Positions 1-7,920 of a DNA stretch of 40,222 bases are shown here, one piece after another. The translations under genes and the position numbers were made by a program. Within the stretch, counting starts at the first letter, position 1. The number at the start of each line of letters is the position of its first letter. Origin of the DNA: CAYUTA01 sp964447605 (GTDB lineage Bacteria > Bacillota > Clostridia > Christensenellales > CAG-138); assembly GCA_964447605.1 (NCBI GenBank), contig CAYUTA010000021.1, forward strand, positions 1 to 40,222, given 5' to 3'. The notes under the pieces are model-generated. The model ran no database searches and was not told the origin of the DNA. It was given only the letters and a program-made list of their open reading frames with translations.

Positions 1-103
1 CCGGCCGGCCGCATTTCGCCGCTCGCGCGCTTTACGCAAAGCAGGATATGCCGCAAAAGCCTAAATATGCCTGATTCCAGCAATTTTACCCCAGATATAG
101 TTG

Positions 104-133
104 TTGCAATCACCCTGTTGTTTGGATTATAAT
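104..133 (+). promoter_or_regulatory. sigma-70 type promoter for RNA candidate and zinc-ribbon gene
   Basis: A -35 box TTGCAA (104-109) and a perfect -10 box TATAAT (128-133) are separated by 18 bp. Transcription would begin near 140, exactly where the long closing helix of the candidate structured RNA starts. The first 103 bases hold no gene that I can support. Confidence 0.7.
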
Positions 134-139
134 AAAAAA

Positions 140-357
140 GGTACCTGTGCCGGGTCTGTGGTTGAAAATCGATGCCAGTCGCAGGCGAAACGATCCACGT
201 AAGCGGACAAAGCGTTCGTGAGCATGGTGCGGTCTAGTGGTAAGTCCAACCGGCCCAGCGCCGAGAGGGGCAGTAGTGAGAGGCGGAAAGCCCGGTAGCG
301 AACCCTCCAGTTGGCGGGTGTGGGGGCAAAAACCAGGTCAGCCGACACATGGGTATC
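140..357 (+). ncRNA. candidate structured non-coding RNA, class unknown
   Basis: This is a 218-nt stretch with no convincing ORF between a strong promoter and the zinc-ribbon gene at 395. Its two ends pair: GGTACC (140-145) with GGGTATC (351-357), allowing one G-U pair, then TGTG (146-149) with CACA (346-349), with a two-base bulge. The interior is rich in short G/C helices and purine-rich loops (for example GGCGGAAAGCCCGG near 280-295), unlike neighbouring codon-structured DNA. Position just after the transcription start, size and a closed terminal helix are what one expects of a free-standing structured RNA or a long 5' leader. Size and style recall the raiA-motif RNAs of Firmicutes, but I cannot confirm a match; the class is inference. 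A cis-regulatory leader of the zinc-ribbon gene is the alternative. Confidence 0.5.
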
Positions 358-394
358 AAAAAAATTATCTGTACCGAAAAGGGGAAAACACAAC

Positions 395-670
395 ATGTTC
401 GAAGACAAGACACTGGTATGTAAGGATTGTGGTGCGGAATTCATTTTCACATCAGGTGAACAGGAATTCTACGCGGAGAAGGGGTTCCAAAACGAGCCCG
501 TCCGCTGCAAGGATTGCCGGAATAACCGCAAAAACACCCGCAATACCGAGCGCGAAATGTACGATGCGGTCTGCGCAGAGTGCGGCGCGCCCACCAAGAT
601 CCCGTTCGTACCGAGAAACGACCGCCCCATTTATTGCAGCGCTTGTTTCCAGAATCACAAGACTCACTAA
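395..670 (+). CDS. small double zinc-ribbon protein (CxxC-x17-CxxC type)
   Basis: A 91-aa protein starting MFEDKTLVCKDCG with RBS AGGGGAAA 7-15 bases upstream. Four CxxC knuckles are visible: CKDC and CKDC in the N-terminal half and CAEC and CSAC in the C-terminal half. These can form two zinc ribbons, and the halves are separated by a charged RNNRKNTRNTERE linker. Proteins of this family are common in Clostridia, but their function is unknown to me; nucleic-acid or ribosome association is only a guess from the basic linker. An in-frame upstream start at 311 would extend into the structured RNA region and lacks an RBS, so I reject it. It is the first gene after the promoter at 104-133 and is followed by a terminator at 734. 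Confidence 0.85.
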   Translation: MFEDKTLVCKDCGAEFIFTSGEQEFYAEKGFQNEPVRCKDCRNNRKNTRNTEREMYDAVCAECGAPTKIPFVPRNDRPIYCSACFQNHKTH

Positions 671-733
671 CTCGCTCCCCTTTGTTCCGTGCGGCGCATG
701 GATATAATCGGAAGACAGTTAAAACCGACAGGC

Positions 734-773
734 AAGGCGTTTCCGCTTACGGGAACGCCTTTGTTTGATTTTG
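734..773 (+). terminator. rho-independent terminator of zinc-ribbon gene
   Basis: A 12-bp stem, AAGGCGTTTCCG (734-745) with CGGGAACGCCTT (750-761), contains one G-T pair and has a 4-base loop. It is followed by a T-rich run (TGTTTGATTTT). It separates the zinc-ribbon transcript from the two-component genes. Confidence 0.8.
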
Positions 774-986
774 CCGGGATATGGCGGCGGCAGGCATGCA
801 CGATCCTCGTTGCCCGGGCCTTTGCGGGGGCGGCAGAAACCGTCCGCAACCGAAGCCCCTCTTTTTTCAACAGAGGAAACGGCGCGGCCGTCCGGCTGCA
901 TGAAAAAGTCACGCTTGCGGCACGATCCCCTGAAAAAATATTGTTATCGGGGGTTTGACGCCTGCGGCGGGTATTTTTTCGCAACA

Positions 987-1042
987 TTAAGAGAATCTTA
1001 AGCATTTGCCCACTGTTACGTTAAGAGAAGATTCCATAGAAT
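987..1042 (+). promoter_or_regulatory. promoter region with direct repeats upstream of the response regulator
   Basis: Two identical 9-mers TTAAGAGAA lie at 987-995 and 1021-1029, 34 bp apart (about three helical turns). The second sits in the spacer between a weak -35 (TGTTAC, 1014-1019) and a good -10 (TAGAAT, 1037-1042). This is a plausible operator for autoregulation by the OmpR-type regulator that follows. The rest of 774-1063 shows no gene. Confidence 0.4.
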
Positions 1043-1063
1043 AACGGATGTAAAGGAGCGTGC

Positions 1064-1762
1064 ATGTATACCATCTTGATTTGTGACGATGAGCCGGACA
1101 TTGCGCAGGCGCTGCGCATCTACCTGACCGCGGAAGGCTACGGCGTGCTGACGGCGCAAAACGGGCGTGAGGCGCTTGCCGTTCTGGAACGGCACGAGGC
1201 GCACCTTGTGCTCATGGACGTGATGATGCCGCGGCTGGACGGAATCAGCGCAACGGCGAAGCTGCGCGAACGAAGCAATGTGCCCATCATTTTGCTGACG
1301 GCCAGGAGCGAGGACACCGATAAGGTGCTCGGCCTGACCGTGGGTGCGGACGATTACGTGACAAAGCCGTTCAACCCGGTGGAGCTGCTCGCGCGGGTCA
1401 AGTCCCAGCTCAGGCGCTATACGATGCTCGGCGCGATGCAAAAGAGCCGGACGCAGCTTGCCATCGGCGGAATTGCGCTGGATGACGAGCGCAAGCAGGT
1501 GCGCGTCGACGGCGAGCGCGTGGCGCTCACACCCACGGAATACGGCATTCTCAAGCTGCTGATGGAGCGGCCGGACCGCGTGTTTTCCTCCCGCGAGATC
1601 TACCGCGCGGTATGGAACGAAGCGTCGCTGGCGGCGGAAAATACCGTGGCCGTGCATATCCGCCACCTGCGCGAAAAGCTTGAGATCAATCCTGCTGAAC
1701 CGCGCTATCTGCAGGTGGTGTGGGGGCAGGGGTACAAATTCAGCTCGTCGCCGAACAGATAG
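1064..1762 (+). CDS. OmpR/PhoB-family response regulator (VanR-like)
   Basis: A 232-aa cytoplasmic transcription factor. The receiver domain (about 1-120) has the acidic pair D8/D9, phospho-acceptor D52 in LMDVMMPRLDG, the conserved T78 of LLTA and K100 in VTKPF. A winged-helix DNA-binding domain fills about 128-228 (LTPTEYGILKLLMERPDRVFS, ending at VVWGQGYKF). The start ATG is preceded by TAAAGGAGCG. The adjacent kinase gene begins 77 bp downstream, so the two form a two-component system. Overall layout resembles VanR-type regulators of Clostridia that respond to cell-envelope conditions, but the signal cannot be read from sequence. Direct repeats at 987 and 1021 suggest autoregulation. Confidence 0.93.
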   Translation: MYTILICDDEPDIAQALRIYLTAEGYGVLTAQNGREALAVLERHEAHLVLMDVMMPRLDGISATAKLRERSNVPIILLTARSEDTDKVLGLTVGADDYVTKPFNPVELLARVKSQLRRYTMLGAMQKSRTQLAIGGIALDDERKQVRVDGERVALTPTEYGILKLLMERPDRVFSSREIYRAVWNEASLAAENTVAVHIRHLREKLEINPAEPRYLQVVWGQGYKFSSSPNR

Positions 1763-1839
1763 CCGGCGGCGCGGCCTCTGCCGCAGGGATACCCCCGCAT
1801 GCGCTCCGGACGATTCCAATTTTAAAGGAGTTCAATTCC

Positions 1840-4011
1840 ATGGAAGACATGAAACCAACCCAAGCCGCGGACGTACGGCGGCCGACCCACAATTTTTTCA
1901 TCAAGACCATTGCGGTAATTGCGTTTACCGTGCTGATGTTTTGCGCGGTGCTCGGGCTGTGCTGCGCGCTGATTCCCTATATCGACCGGCAAAACGGGCA
2001 GGATACCGCATATGAAAGCAGCCTGCTCAGCGGGGAGCTGCGCGGCTACAACGAACTGGCCGCGATGAGCTACCGGGAGGCAGGCGACGCGCAGACCGGC
2101 GCGGTTTCAGCGGACGCGCTTGCGGAAAGGCTGCAATCCTATACGGGCGAAACGAACTACCGCTTTGTGCTCACCGATGCGGACGGCCAGGTGCTGGCAA
2201 GCAACATCGGCGGACAGACCGTGCAGAAGGCCGGCTGGCCGCACAAGTCCTCCGGGGTGGGCCGCGAAGACCTGTTTGTGCAGGGGTATGTTGCGGTGCC
2301 GCCGGCCGTGCAGGACGATATTGCAGAGACGCTCCGGCTGGCCGCCTTTCTCTATGACGGGCAAAACACGCTGTTGACGCTGGGCATCGTGTCGCTTGCG
2401 CTGGCGGTTCTGGTCTTCATCTTCCTGATGTGCGCGGCAGGCCGCCACAGGGACAGCGCCGACCCGCGGCGCAGCCTGATCGACCGCATCCCGTTCGACC
2501 TGCTGCTGCTTGTCAGCGCCGGCGTGGCCGCGCTTGCCGTATTGCCGTTCAACGTGGGCATGCACCTGATGTGGCAGCTGTTCCTTGCCGCCGAGTCCGT
2601 GTTGCTTGTGCTGAACATCCTCTGGGCCCTGATGATGTGCATGACGCTCGCCGCGCGCATCAAGACCCGCACATTCTGGCGCAACAATCTCTGCGCCTAT
2701 GCGCTCGTCTTCTGCTGGCGCATCGTGCGCGGCGTGTGCCGCTGGGTAAAGGGGCTGTTTACCGGCCTGCCCATCCTTTGGAAGGGAATCCTCGGCTTCT
2801 TTGGAATCGGGCTGTTCCTGCTGCTTTCGTATACCGCCGCACGCAACGGCAGCGGCATGGGCGGGCTTCTCTGCTTTGCGGGGGTTGTCGGCTTGTTTGT
2901 GCTGATGGTCGCGGTCATCCGGCAACTGCACGCGCTCAAAAAGGGCGGCGAGGCGCTGGCGGGCGGCGATCTTTCCCGGCAGATCGAAACCAGGGGCATG
3001 CTGCCGGAGTTCCGCCGCCACGGCGAGAACCTCAACAGCATCGCGGCCGGCATGAACCGCGCGGTGAACGAGCGCATGAAAAGCGAGCGCATGAAGACCG
3101 ACCTGATCACCAATGTGTCGCACGATTTAAAAACGCCCCTGACGAGCATTGTAAGCTATGTCGACCTGCTTAAAAAAGAGGCTCTGGGCAACGAGACGGC
3201 CGCGGACTATATCGAGGTGCTCGACCGGCAGGCCGCGCGGCTGAAAAAACTGACGGAGGACCTGGTGGAGGCTTCCAAAGCGTCGAGCGGCGTGCTTAAG
3301 GCCAGCCTTGCCCCCACGGATGTGCTGGAAATTCTCAATCAGAGCCTTGCCGAATATGGCGACCGGCTGCGGCAGGCGGAGCTGACGCCCGTTCTTAGCC
3401 GGCGGACCGGCACGCTTGTCCTGCGTTCCGGCAGCGTAACGATAGCGGAAGCCTCCGCGGCGGGCGGGAATGACGAACCGCTGCTGGTGCAGGCGGACGG
3501 ACGGCTGCTGTGGCGGGTGTTCGACAACCTGCTCAACAACATCGTCAAATATGCGCTGCCCGGAACGCGCGTTTACATTGACGTTGTGAAGGCGGAGAAG
3601 CGCGTGGCCGTAGCGTTTAAGAATATATCGCGCGACCCGCTCAATATCCCGGCCTCCGAGCTGACGGAGCGCTTTGTGCGCGGCGACGCGTCCCGCAACT
3701 CCGAGGGCAGCGGGCTTGGGCTGTCCATTGCCAAGAGCCTTGCCGAGCTGCAAAACGCTGCGTTCGCGCTCGACGTCAGCGGCGATCTGGTTGTCGCCAC
3801 GGTTGCGCTGGATTTAAGCCGGACCGCATCCGCGCCGGCCGGGTTTGACAGCGTGCAAATTGCGCAGACTAATCCCGGAGGTGAAGCCGCCGTGGATATT
3901 GAAACCGAACGCGATAGCCAGCCCTATGCCACCAACCTGCTGACGCAGGCGGAGAAGACCGAAGAGTCCATCGAGGCTGCAAAAGCGCACGTGGACGCGA
4001 ACGAGAAATAG
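1840..4011 (+). CDS. multi-pass membrane sensor histidine kinase
   Basis: A 723-aa partner of the preceding regulator. The start ATG at 1840 has RBS AAAGGAG 9 bases upstream; the longer in-frame extension overlaps the regulator and lacks an RBS. The first membrane segment (about 20-48) is followed by an external region of about 130 residues. Then come several hydrophobic spans (around 180-205, 225-245, 250-280, 318-340, 350-370) and a HAMP-like linker. The HisKA motif NVSHDLKTPLTS puts the phospho-acceptor at H428. The HATPase domain has DNLLNN near 562 and GSGLGLS near 623. An insertion between HisKA and the N box and a roughly 70-residue tail after the ATPase domain look unusual. A large cluster of membrane spans in the middle suggests sensing of a lipid or envelope signal (inference). 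Confidence 0.9.
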   Translation: MEDMKPTQAADVRRPTHNFFIKTIAVIAFTVLMFCAVLGLCCALIPYIDRQNGQDTAYESSLLSGELRGYNELAAMSYREAGDAQTGAVSADALAERLQSYTGETNYRFVLTDADGQVLASNIGGQTVQKAGWPHKSSGVGREDLFVQGYVAVPPAVQDDIAETLRLAAFLYDGQNTLLTLGIVSLALAVLVFIFLMCAAGRHRDSADPRRSLIDRIPFDLLLLVSAGVAALAVLPFNVGMHLMWQLFLAAESVLLVLNILWALMMCMTLAARIKTRTFWRNNLCAYALVFCWRIVRGVCRWVKGLFTGLPILWKGILGFFGIGLFLLLSYTAARNGSGMGGLLCFAGVVGLFVLMVAVIRQLHALKKGGEALAGGDLSRQIETRGMLPEFRRHGENLNSIAAGMNRAVNERMKSERMKTDLITNVSHDLKTPLTSIVSYVDLLKKEALGNETAADYIEVLDRQAARLKKLTEDLVEASKASSGVLKASLAPTDVLEILNQSLAEYGDRLRQAELTPVLSRRTGTLVLRSGSVTIAEASAAGGNDEPLLVQADGRLLWRVFDNLLNNIVKYALPGTRVYIDVVKAEKRVAVAFKNISRDPLNIPASELTERFVRGDASRNSEGSGLGLSIAKSLAELQNAAFALDVSGDLVVATVALDLSRTASAPAGFDSVQIAQTNPGGEAAVDIETERDSQPYATNLLTQAEKTEESIEAAKAHVDANEK

Positions 4012-4102
4012 ACAGGCGGGAGGGATCCCCCCGCAGCCTGCGGCGCCTGCCCCGATCCGCTCCGCAGGAGTTTATTTGGAAAATGGGCGGCGCGAACCGG
4101 AC

Positions 4103-4424
4103 ATTTCCGTCAAACCATGGTTTTTGACGGCGTGCGGGCGGCACAGACCGCCGACAGGCCCCATTTTACGGACGGGCCCGCCCAGAACCGACCTGCCCGG
4201 CGGAAACGCCGGGCGTTTGTCTGTCCTTGCGGCGGGGCTTTTTGTCCCCGGCTTGCGTAAGAACGGCGCGGGATCGTTTTGTATGAACCCGTCAAAAATC
4301 CTGTTTTTTGACGGGCAACCGCATGTTGCCGAAAGCCTTGCGGCCTCCCGTTCGGCAAGAAGCACAGGGAACCCGCCCAACCCGGTCGATCCGTTCCGCC
4401 GGCAAATCCGGCGGAGCCGGAACG
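4103..4424 (+). repeat. intergenic repeat element, copy A
   Basis: The 734-bp gap between the kinase and the polysaccharide cluster holds no supportable gene but several hairpins. One is CCGTCAAA...TTTTTGACGG at about 4108-4130. A second, GTCAAAAA...TTTTTTGAC, begins at 4291. From 4291 to about 4424 the sequence aligns with the reverse complement of 31858-31996 (copy C): both carry the hairpin, then CAACCGCATGTTGCC, then a shared block containing GATCCGTTCC and CCGGCAAATC. It lies upstream of a + strand gene, in the same orientation as copies B, C and D relative to their genes. Confidence 0.6.
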
Positions 4425-4604
4425 AACCTCCGGAAGACCGCGGACCTCCGAACCCTGCCTTGGTTTATTTGACAGGCTGAGGCGCCATAGCGCCCCCGTT
4501 TTTTGGCGGCCTGAAAGGCCGGTGATGATCTTTCTACAATGGATGCACTTCCTTCTATACAATAGCGGTTCATGCGCTTGCCCTGTTACCATAGCGCTCC
4601 TTGA

Positions 4605-4633
4605 TTGACACCTGTGTGCTGAAATGATAAACT
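4605..4633 (+). promoter_or_regulatory. promoter of the polysaccharide cluster
   Basis: Perfect -35 TTGACA (4605-4610), 17-bp spacer, -10 TAAACT (4628-4633). It gives a leader of roughly 105 nt ahead of the initiating transferase and is the only strong promoter seen in the first part of the cluster. Confidence 0.7.
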
Positions 4634-4745
4634 TTTTAAAATATCCAAGGAAGAAACGCTGTTTTGGCAAATACCGTACACAACGGAGCTTCCTGCAAAA
4701 AAAGGCGGGCGCGCTTGCCCGCGCGAACGGAGAGAACCAGACGGT

Positions 4746-5372
4746 ATGTACCGATTTGTAAAACGACTGCTTGATATCCTGCTTTCCGCGGTCGGCGGGC
4801 TGGCGCTGCTGCTTCCCATGCTGCTGCTGACCGCAGCCATTAAGCTCGACAGCCCCGGGCCGGTGCTGTTTACCCAGAAGCGCGTGGGCAGGAATAAGCG
4901 GTATTTTCAAATCTATAAATTTCGTACCATGCGCATCGACACCCCGCATGAGATTCCCACGCACATGCTGGGCGACGCCGACACCTGGATTACACGCGCC
5001 GGCCGGTTTTTGCGCCGCACGAGTTTGGACGAGCTTCCGCAGCTTTGGAATATTTTCATCGGCGACATGTCGTTTGTGGGGCCAAGGCCCGCCCTGTGGA
5101 ACCAATATGACCTGATTGCCGCGCGCGACGCATATGCGGGCCGGTGGGGGCTAACGCCCAACGCCATCCGCCCGGGGCTGACCGGCTGGGCGCAGATCAA
5201 CGGGCGCGACGAACTGCCCATTGCCGTAAAGGCGCAGCGCGACGGCGAATATGTCAAGCGCCTCGGGTTTGTCATGGACTGCCGCTGCTTTTTCGGCACG
5301 TTTTCGCGCGTGGCGCAGCAGGACGGCGTGGTCGAGGGGGATTCCGGCGGGAAGGCGGGGCCGCAGGCATGA
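4746..5372 (+). CDS. initiating undecaprenyl-phosphate sugar-1-phosphate transferase (PglC/WcaJ C-terminal type)
   Basis: A 208-aa monotopic phosphoglycosyl transferase. It moves a sugar-1-phosphate from UDP-sugar to undecaprenyl phosphate on the inner leaflet and so starts repeat-unit assembly. The N-terminal hydrophobic hairpin (about 8-33) is followed by the family signatures DSPGPVLFTQKRVGR, YKFRTM, the catalytic Asp-Glu pair D95/E96 in TSLDELPQLWN, GDMSFVGPRP and RPGLTGWAQINGR. Length matches the minimal, PglC-like form rather than the five-helix WbaP form. The sugar is probably a di-N-acetyl or N-acetyl hexosamine derivative, which cannot be told from sequence. Its stop overlaps the next start by 4 bases (ATGA). 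Confidence 0.93.
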   Translation: MYRFVKRLLDILLSAVGGLALLLPMLLLTAAIKLDSPGPVLFTQKRVGRNKRYFQIYKFRTMRIDTPHEIPTHMLGDADTWITRAGRFLRRTSLDELPQLWNIFIGDMSFVGPRPALWNQYDLIAARDAYAGRWGLTPNAIRPGLTGWAQINGRDELPIAVKAQRDGEYVKRLGFVMDCRCFFGTFSRVAQQDGVVEGDSGGKAGPQA

Positions 5373-6583
5373 AGATCACCATCGTTACAGCCTACTTTCG
5401 GCCGGAGATTTCACCCGTCACGCACCTGTACGCCGATCTTGCCGCGGACCTTGCGGCATACGGCGCGGACGTGACCGTGGTCACCGGCCCGGCCGTCCGT
5501 GGACTGGACGAGGAGACCCGTGCGGCGTACCGGACGCGTACGGATGAACGCGCGCCGGAGGGCTACCGCATTCTGCGCACGGGAGGCGGACGCGAGGGAA
5601 CGAATTTCCTTCTGCGCGGGCTGCGTCTGCTTTTTTGCGCGTGGGCGCTGTACCGCACGGCAAAGCGCGTGCCGACGGACGCGTACCTGCTCGGCAGCAT
5701 GCCGCCGTTTCTCGGCCTGATCGGCGCGCGGCTCAATCAACGCGCGCGTACGGTATACGTTTTGCAGGATATCTTTCCAGACAGCATGCTGTTGATGGGC
5801 AGGTTTTCCGAATCGCACCCGGTTGTGCGGCTGTGCCGCCGCATGGAGCGCGTTAGCTACGCAGGCAACACGCGGTTTATAACCATTTCGGAGGACATGG
5901 CCGAAACGCTCGGGCAGCGAGGCGTGGCGCGCGCGCGCATCACGGTCGTTCCAAACTGGGCGGATTGCGCGGCCGTGCGGCCGGTTGCGCGCGCGGACAA
6001 CCCGTTGTTTGACGAGCTGGAGCTGAAGCGCGACGCGTTCATCGTCCTCTATGCCGGCACGCTGGGGGCGCTGCAATGCCCGGACGTTTTGCTCGACGCG
6101 GCCAAGCTGCTTGATGGGCGCGGGGAGGTCTTGTTCGTTCTGCTTGGCGGAGGCGGCCTGTATGCGCACATCGAGCGGCGCATCGCCGCGGAGCGGCTCG
6201 GTAATGTCCGGCTCTTTCCGCTGCAGCCGCCGGAGCGCGCGGGCGAGGTTTACAGCATCGGCGACGTTGCGGTTGTTCCGCTTGCCGCCGGGGTCACGCG
6301 CGTGGCCATGCCCAGCAAGACCTGGACGGCGATGGCCGCTGCGCGGCCGCTGCTTATCACAGCGGACAGCGGCAGCGCGTGGGCACGGGCCGTTAAAGAG
6401 GCCGGCTGCGGATACTGCGCCGCGCCCGGGGACGCGCAATCGCTGGCCGGAGCGGTGGAAACGGCGTACCGAAACCGGGCGCGGCTGCCGGAAATGGGCG
6501 CGCTATCCCGCGCTTACGCGCAGGCGCGGCTGGACAGAAAGGCCGCCACGCGGCAATATTATGAAACGCTGCAAAAACCGTAG
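5369..6583 (+). CDS. GT4-family glycosyltransferase, WbuB-like
   Basis: 404 aa, starting MKITIVTAYFRPEISP, translationally coupled to the preceding gene through an ATGA overlap. It shows the two Rossmann-type halves of a GT-B enzyme: an N-terminal acceptor domain with QDIFPDSML and a C-terminal donor domain with IVLYAGTLG and LGGGG followed by VVPLA. The sequence pattern resembles WbuB/CapL-type transferases that use UDP-L-FucNAc. The UDP-L-FucNAc pathway encoded just downstream fits that, so addition of L-FucNAc as the second sugar is a reasonable inference. It acts at the cytoplasmic membrane face. Confidence 0.88.
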   Translation: MKITIVTAYFRPEISPVTHLYADLAADLAAYGADVTVVTGPAVRGLDEETRAAYRTRTDERAPEGYRILRTGGGREGTNFLLRGLRLLFCAWALYRTAKRVPTDAYLLGSMPPFLGLIGARLNQRARTVYVLQDIFPDSMLLMGRFSESHPVVRLCRRMERVSYAGNTRFITISEDMAETLGQRGVARARITVVPNWADCAAVRPVARADNPLFDELELKRDAFIVLYAGTLGALQCPDVLLDAAKLLDGRGEVLFVLLGGGGLYAHIERRIAAERLGNVRLFPLQPPERAGEVYSIGDVAVVPLAAGVTRVAMPSKTWTAMAAARPLLITADSGSAWARAVKEAGCGYCAAPGDAQSLAGAVETAYRNRARLPEMGALSRAYAQARLDRKAATRQYYETLQKP

Positions 6584-6647
6584 GCAACGCCCGCCGGGGC
6601 GCGGCGGTTTCGATGTTCAGCATGTAAAGAAGGAGAACAAAACAGAT

Positions 6648-7679
6648 ATGGCGGGTTCGGCATTCGATGGAACCATTCTTATGATTACGGGTGGCACCGG
6701 GAGCTTTGGCAACGCGGTGCTCGAGCGGTTTCTGGACACGGGCGTTCGTGAAATCCGGATTTTTTCACGCGACGAGAAGAAGCAGGACGATATGCGCCGC
6801 GCATATCAAAACGAGAAGATTCGCTATTACATCGGCGACGTTCGGGATATTGCCAGCGTGAAAAACGCCATGTACGGCGTGGATTACGTGTTCCACGCGG
6901 CGGCGCTCAAGCAGGTGCCCTCCTGCGAATTCTTTCCGCTCGAGGCGGTCAAGACCAACGTGTTCGGCACGGACAACGTGCTTTCCGCCGCCATTTCGGA
7001 GGGGGTTGGCCGCGTCATCTGCCTGTCCACGGACAAGGCGGCCTACCCGATCAACGCGATGGGTACGTCCAAGGCCATGATGGAGAAGGTCATCGTGGCC
7101 AAATCGCGCACGGTCGACCCGGAGCGCACCGCCATCTGCTGCACACGCTACGGCAACGTCATGTGCAGCCGCGGCAGCGTGATCCCGCTGTTTATTTCGC
7201 AGATCCGCGCGGGCAGGCCGCTTACCGTGACCGACCCGTCCATGACGCGCTTCATCATGAGCCTTGCCGAGGCGGTGGAGCTCGTTGCGTTCACGTTTGA
7301 AAACGGCGTTTCCGGCGACATCATGGTGCAAAAAGCGCCCGCGTGCACGATCGAGGTGCTGGCCACGGCGGTTTGCGAGCTTTTCCATGTTAAAAAGGAC
7401 GTCAAGATCATCGGCATCCGGCATGGGGAAAAGATGTATGAGACGCTGCTGACCAACGAGGAGTGCGCGCATGCGATCGATTTAGGCGACTATTTCCGCG
7501 TGCCCAAGGACGCGCGCGATCTCAACTATGAAAAGTATTTCGACGAGGGCCGCGTGGAACACACGGGGTTGCGCGAGTTCAACTCCAGCAACACGCGGCT
7601 GCTGAATGTCGAGGAGGTCAGGCAAAAGCTGCTGGTTTTGCCGTATATCCGGCAGGAGCTTGCCAGATGGGGCGAATAG
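6648..7679 (+). CDS. capE: UDP-GlcNAc 4,6-dehydratase/5-epimerase (CapE/WbjB/FnlA-like)
   Basis: A 343-aa extended short-chain dehydrogenase. The start ATG has RBS AAGGAG 13-18 bases upstream; the much longer frame upstream is a shadow of the GT gene. Motifs: NAD(P)-binding TGGTGSFGNAVL, IGDVRD, VFHAAALKQVP, LSTDKAAYPINAMGTSKAMMEK. In that last motif a Met sits at the usual Tyr position of YxxxK, as known for the CapE/WbjB branch. The reaction is the first step from UDP-GlcNAc to UDP-L-FucNAc. The two next enzymes of the pathway follow in order, which makes this assignment firm. Confidence 0.92.
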   Translation: MAGSAFDGTILMITGGTGSFGNAVLERFLDTGVREIRIFSRDEKKQDDMRRAYQNEKIRYYIGDVRDIASVKNAMYGVDYVFHAAALKQVPSCEFFPLEAVKTNVFGTDNVLSAAISEGVGRVICLSTDKAAYPINAMGTSKAMMEKVIVAKSRTVDPERTAICCTRYGNVMCSRGSVIPLFISQIRAGRPLTVTDPSMTRFIMSLAEAVELVAFTFENGVSGDIMVQKAPACTIEVLATAVCELFHVKKDVKIIGIRHGEKMYETLLTNEECAHAIDLGDYFRVPKDARDLNYEKYFDEGRVEHTGLREFNSSNTRLLNVEEVRQKLLVLPYIRQELARWGE

Positions 7680-7920
7680 CTCGCGGCCTTCGGATGCGGA
7701 GGCTGCCCGGGAGGAAGCCCGCAAAGCCGGAAACAGGCTCCGCGGCATCTGCCGGGAACCGCGGCGGCGGGGCCCTGGCGGCAACTGCGCAAAAGCGATG
7801 CCGGGCCGCCGGGTTCGGGCGCGCGTTTGGAGCTTAAACCGGAAGGTTCTCAACAAAAAACGCGCTTTTCAGGCGGGGGAATGGTCCCACGGGCACAGAA
7901 TTTGGAAAGGAACGGTGAAC

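Noticed and set aside
325..357. ACCAGGTCAG resembling part of 4.5S/SRP RNA
   Set aside because: The conserved GGAAG/AGCAGCC tetraloop region of SRP RNA is missing; a chance match.
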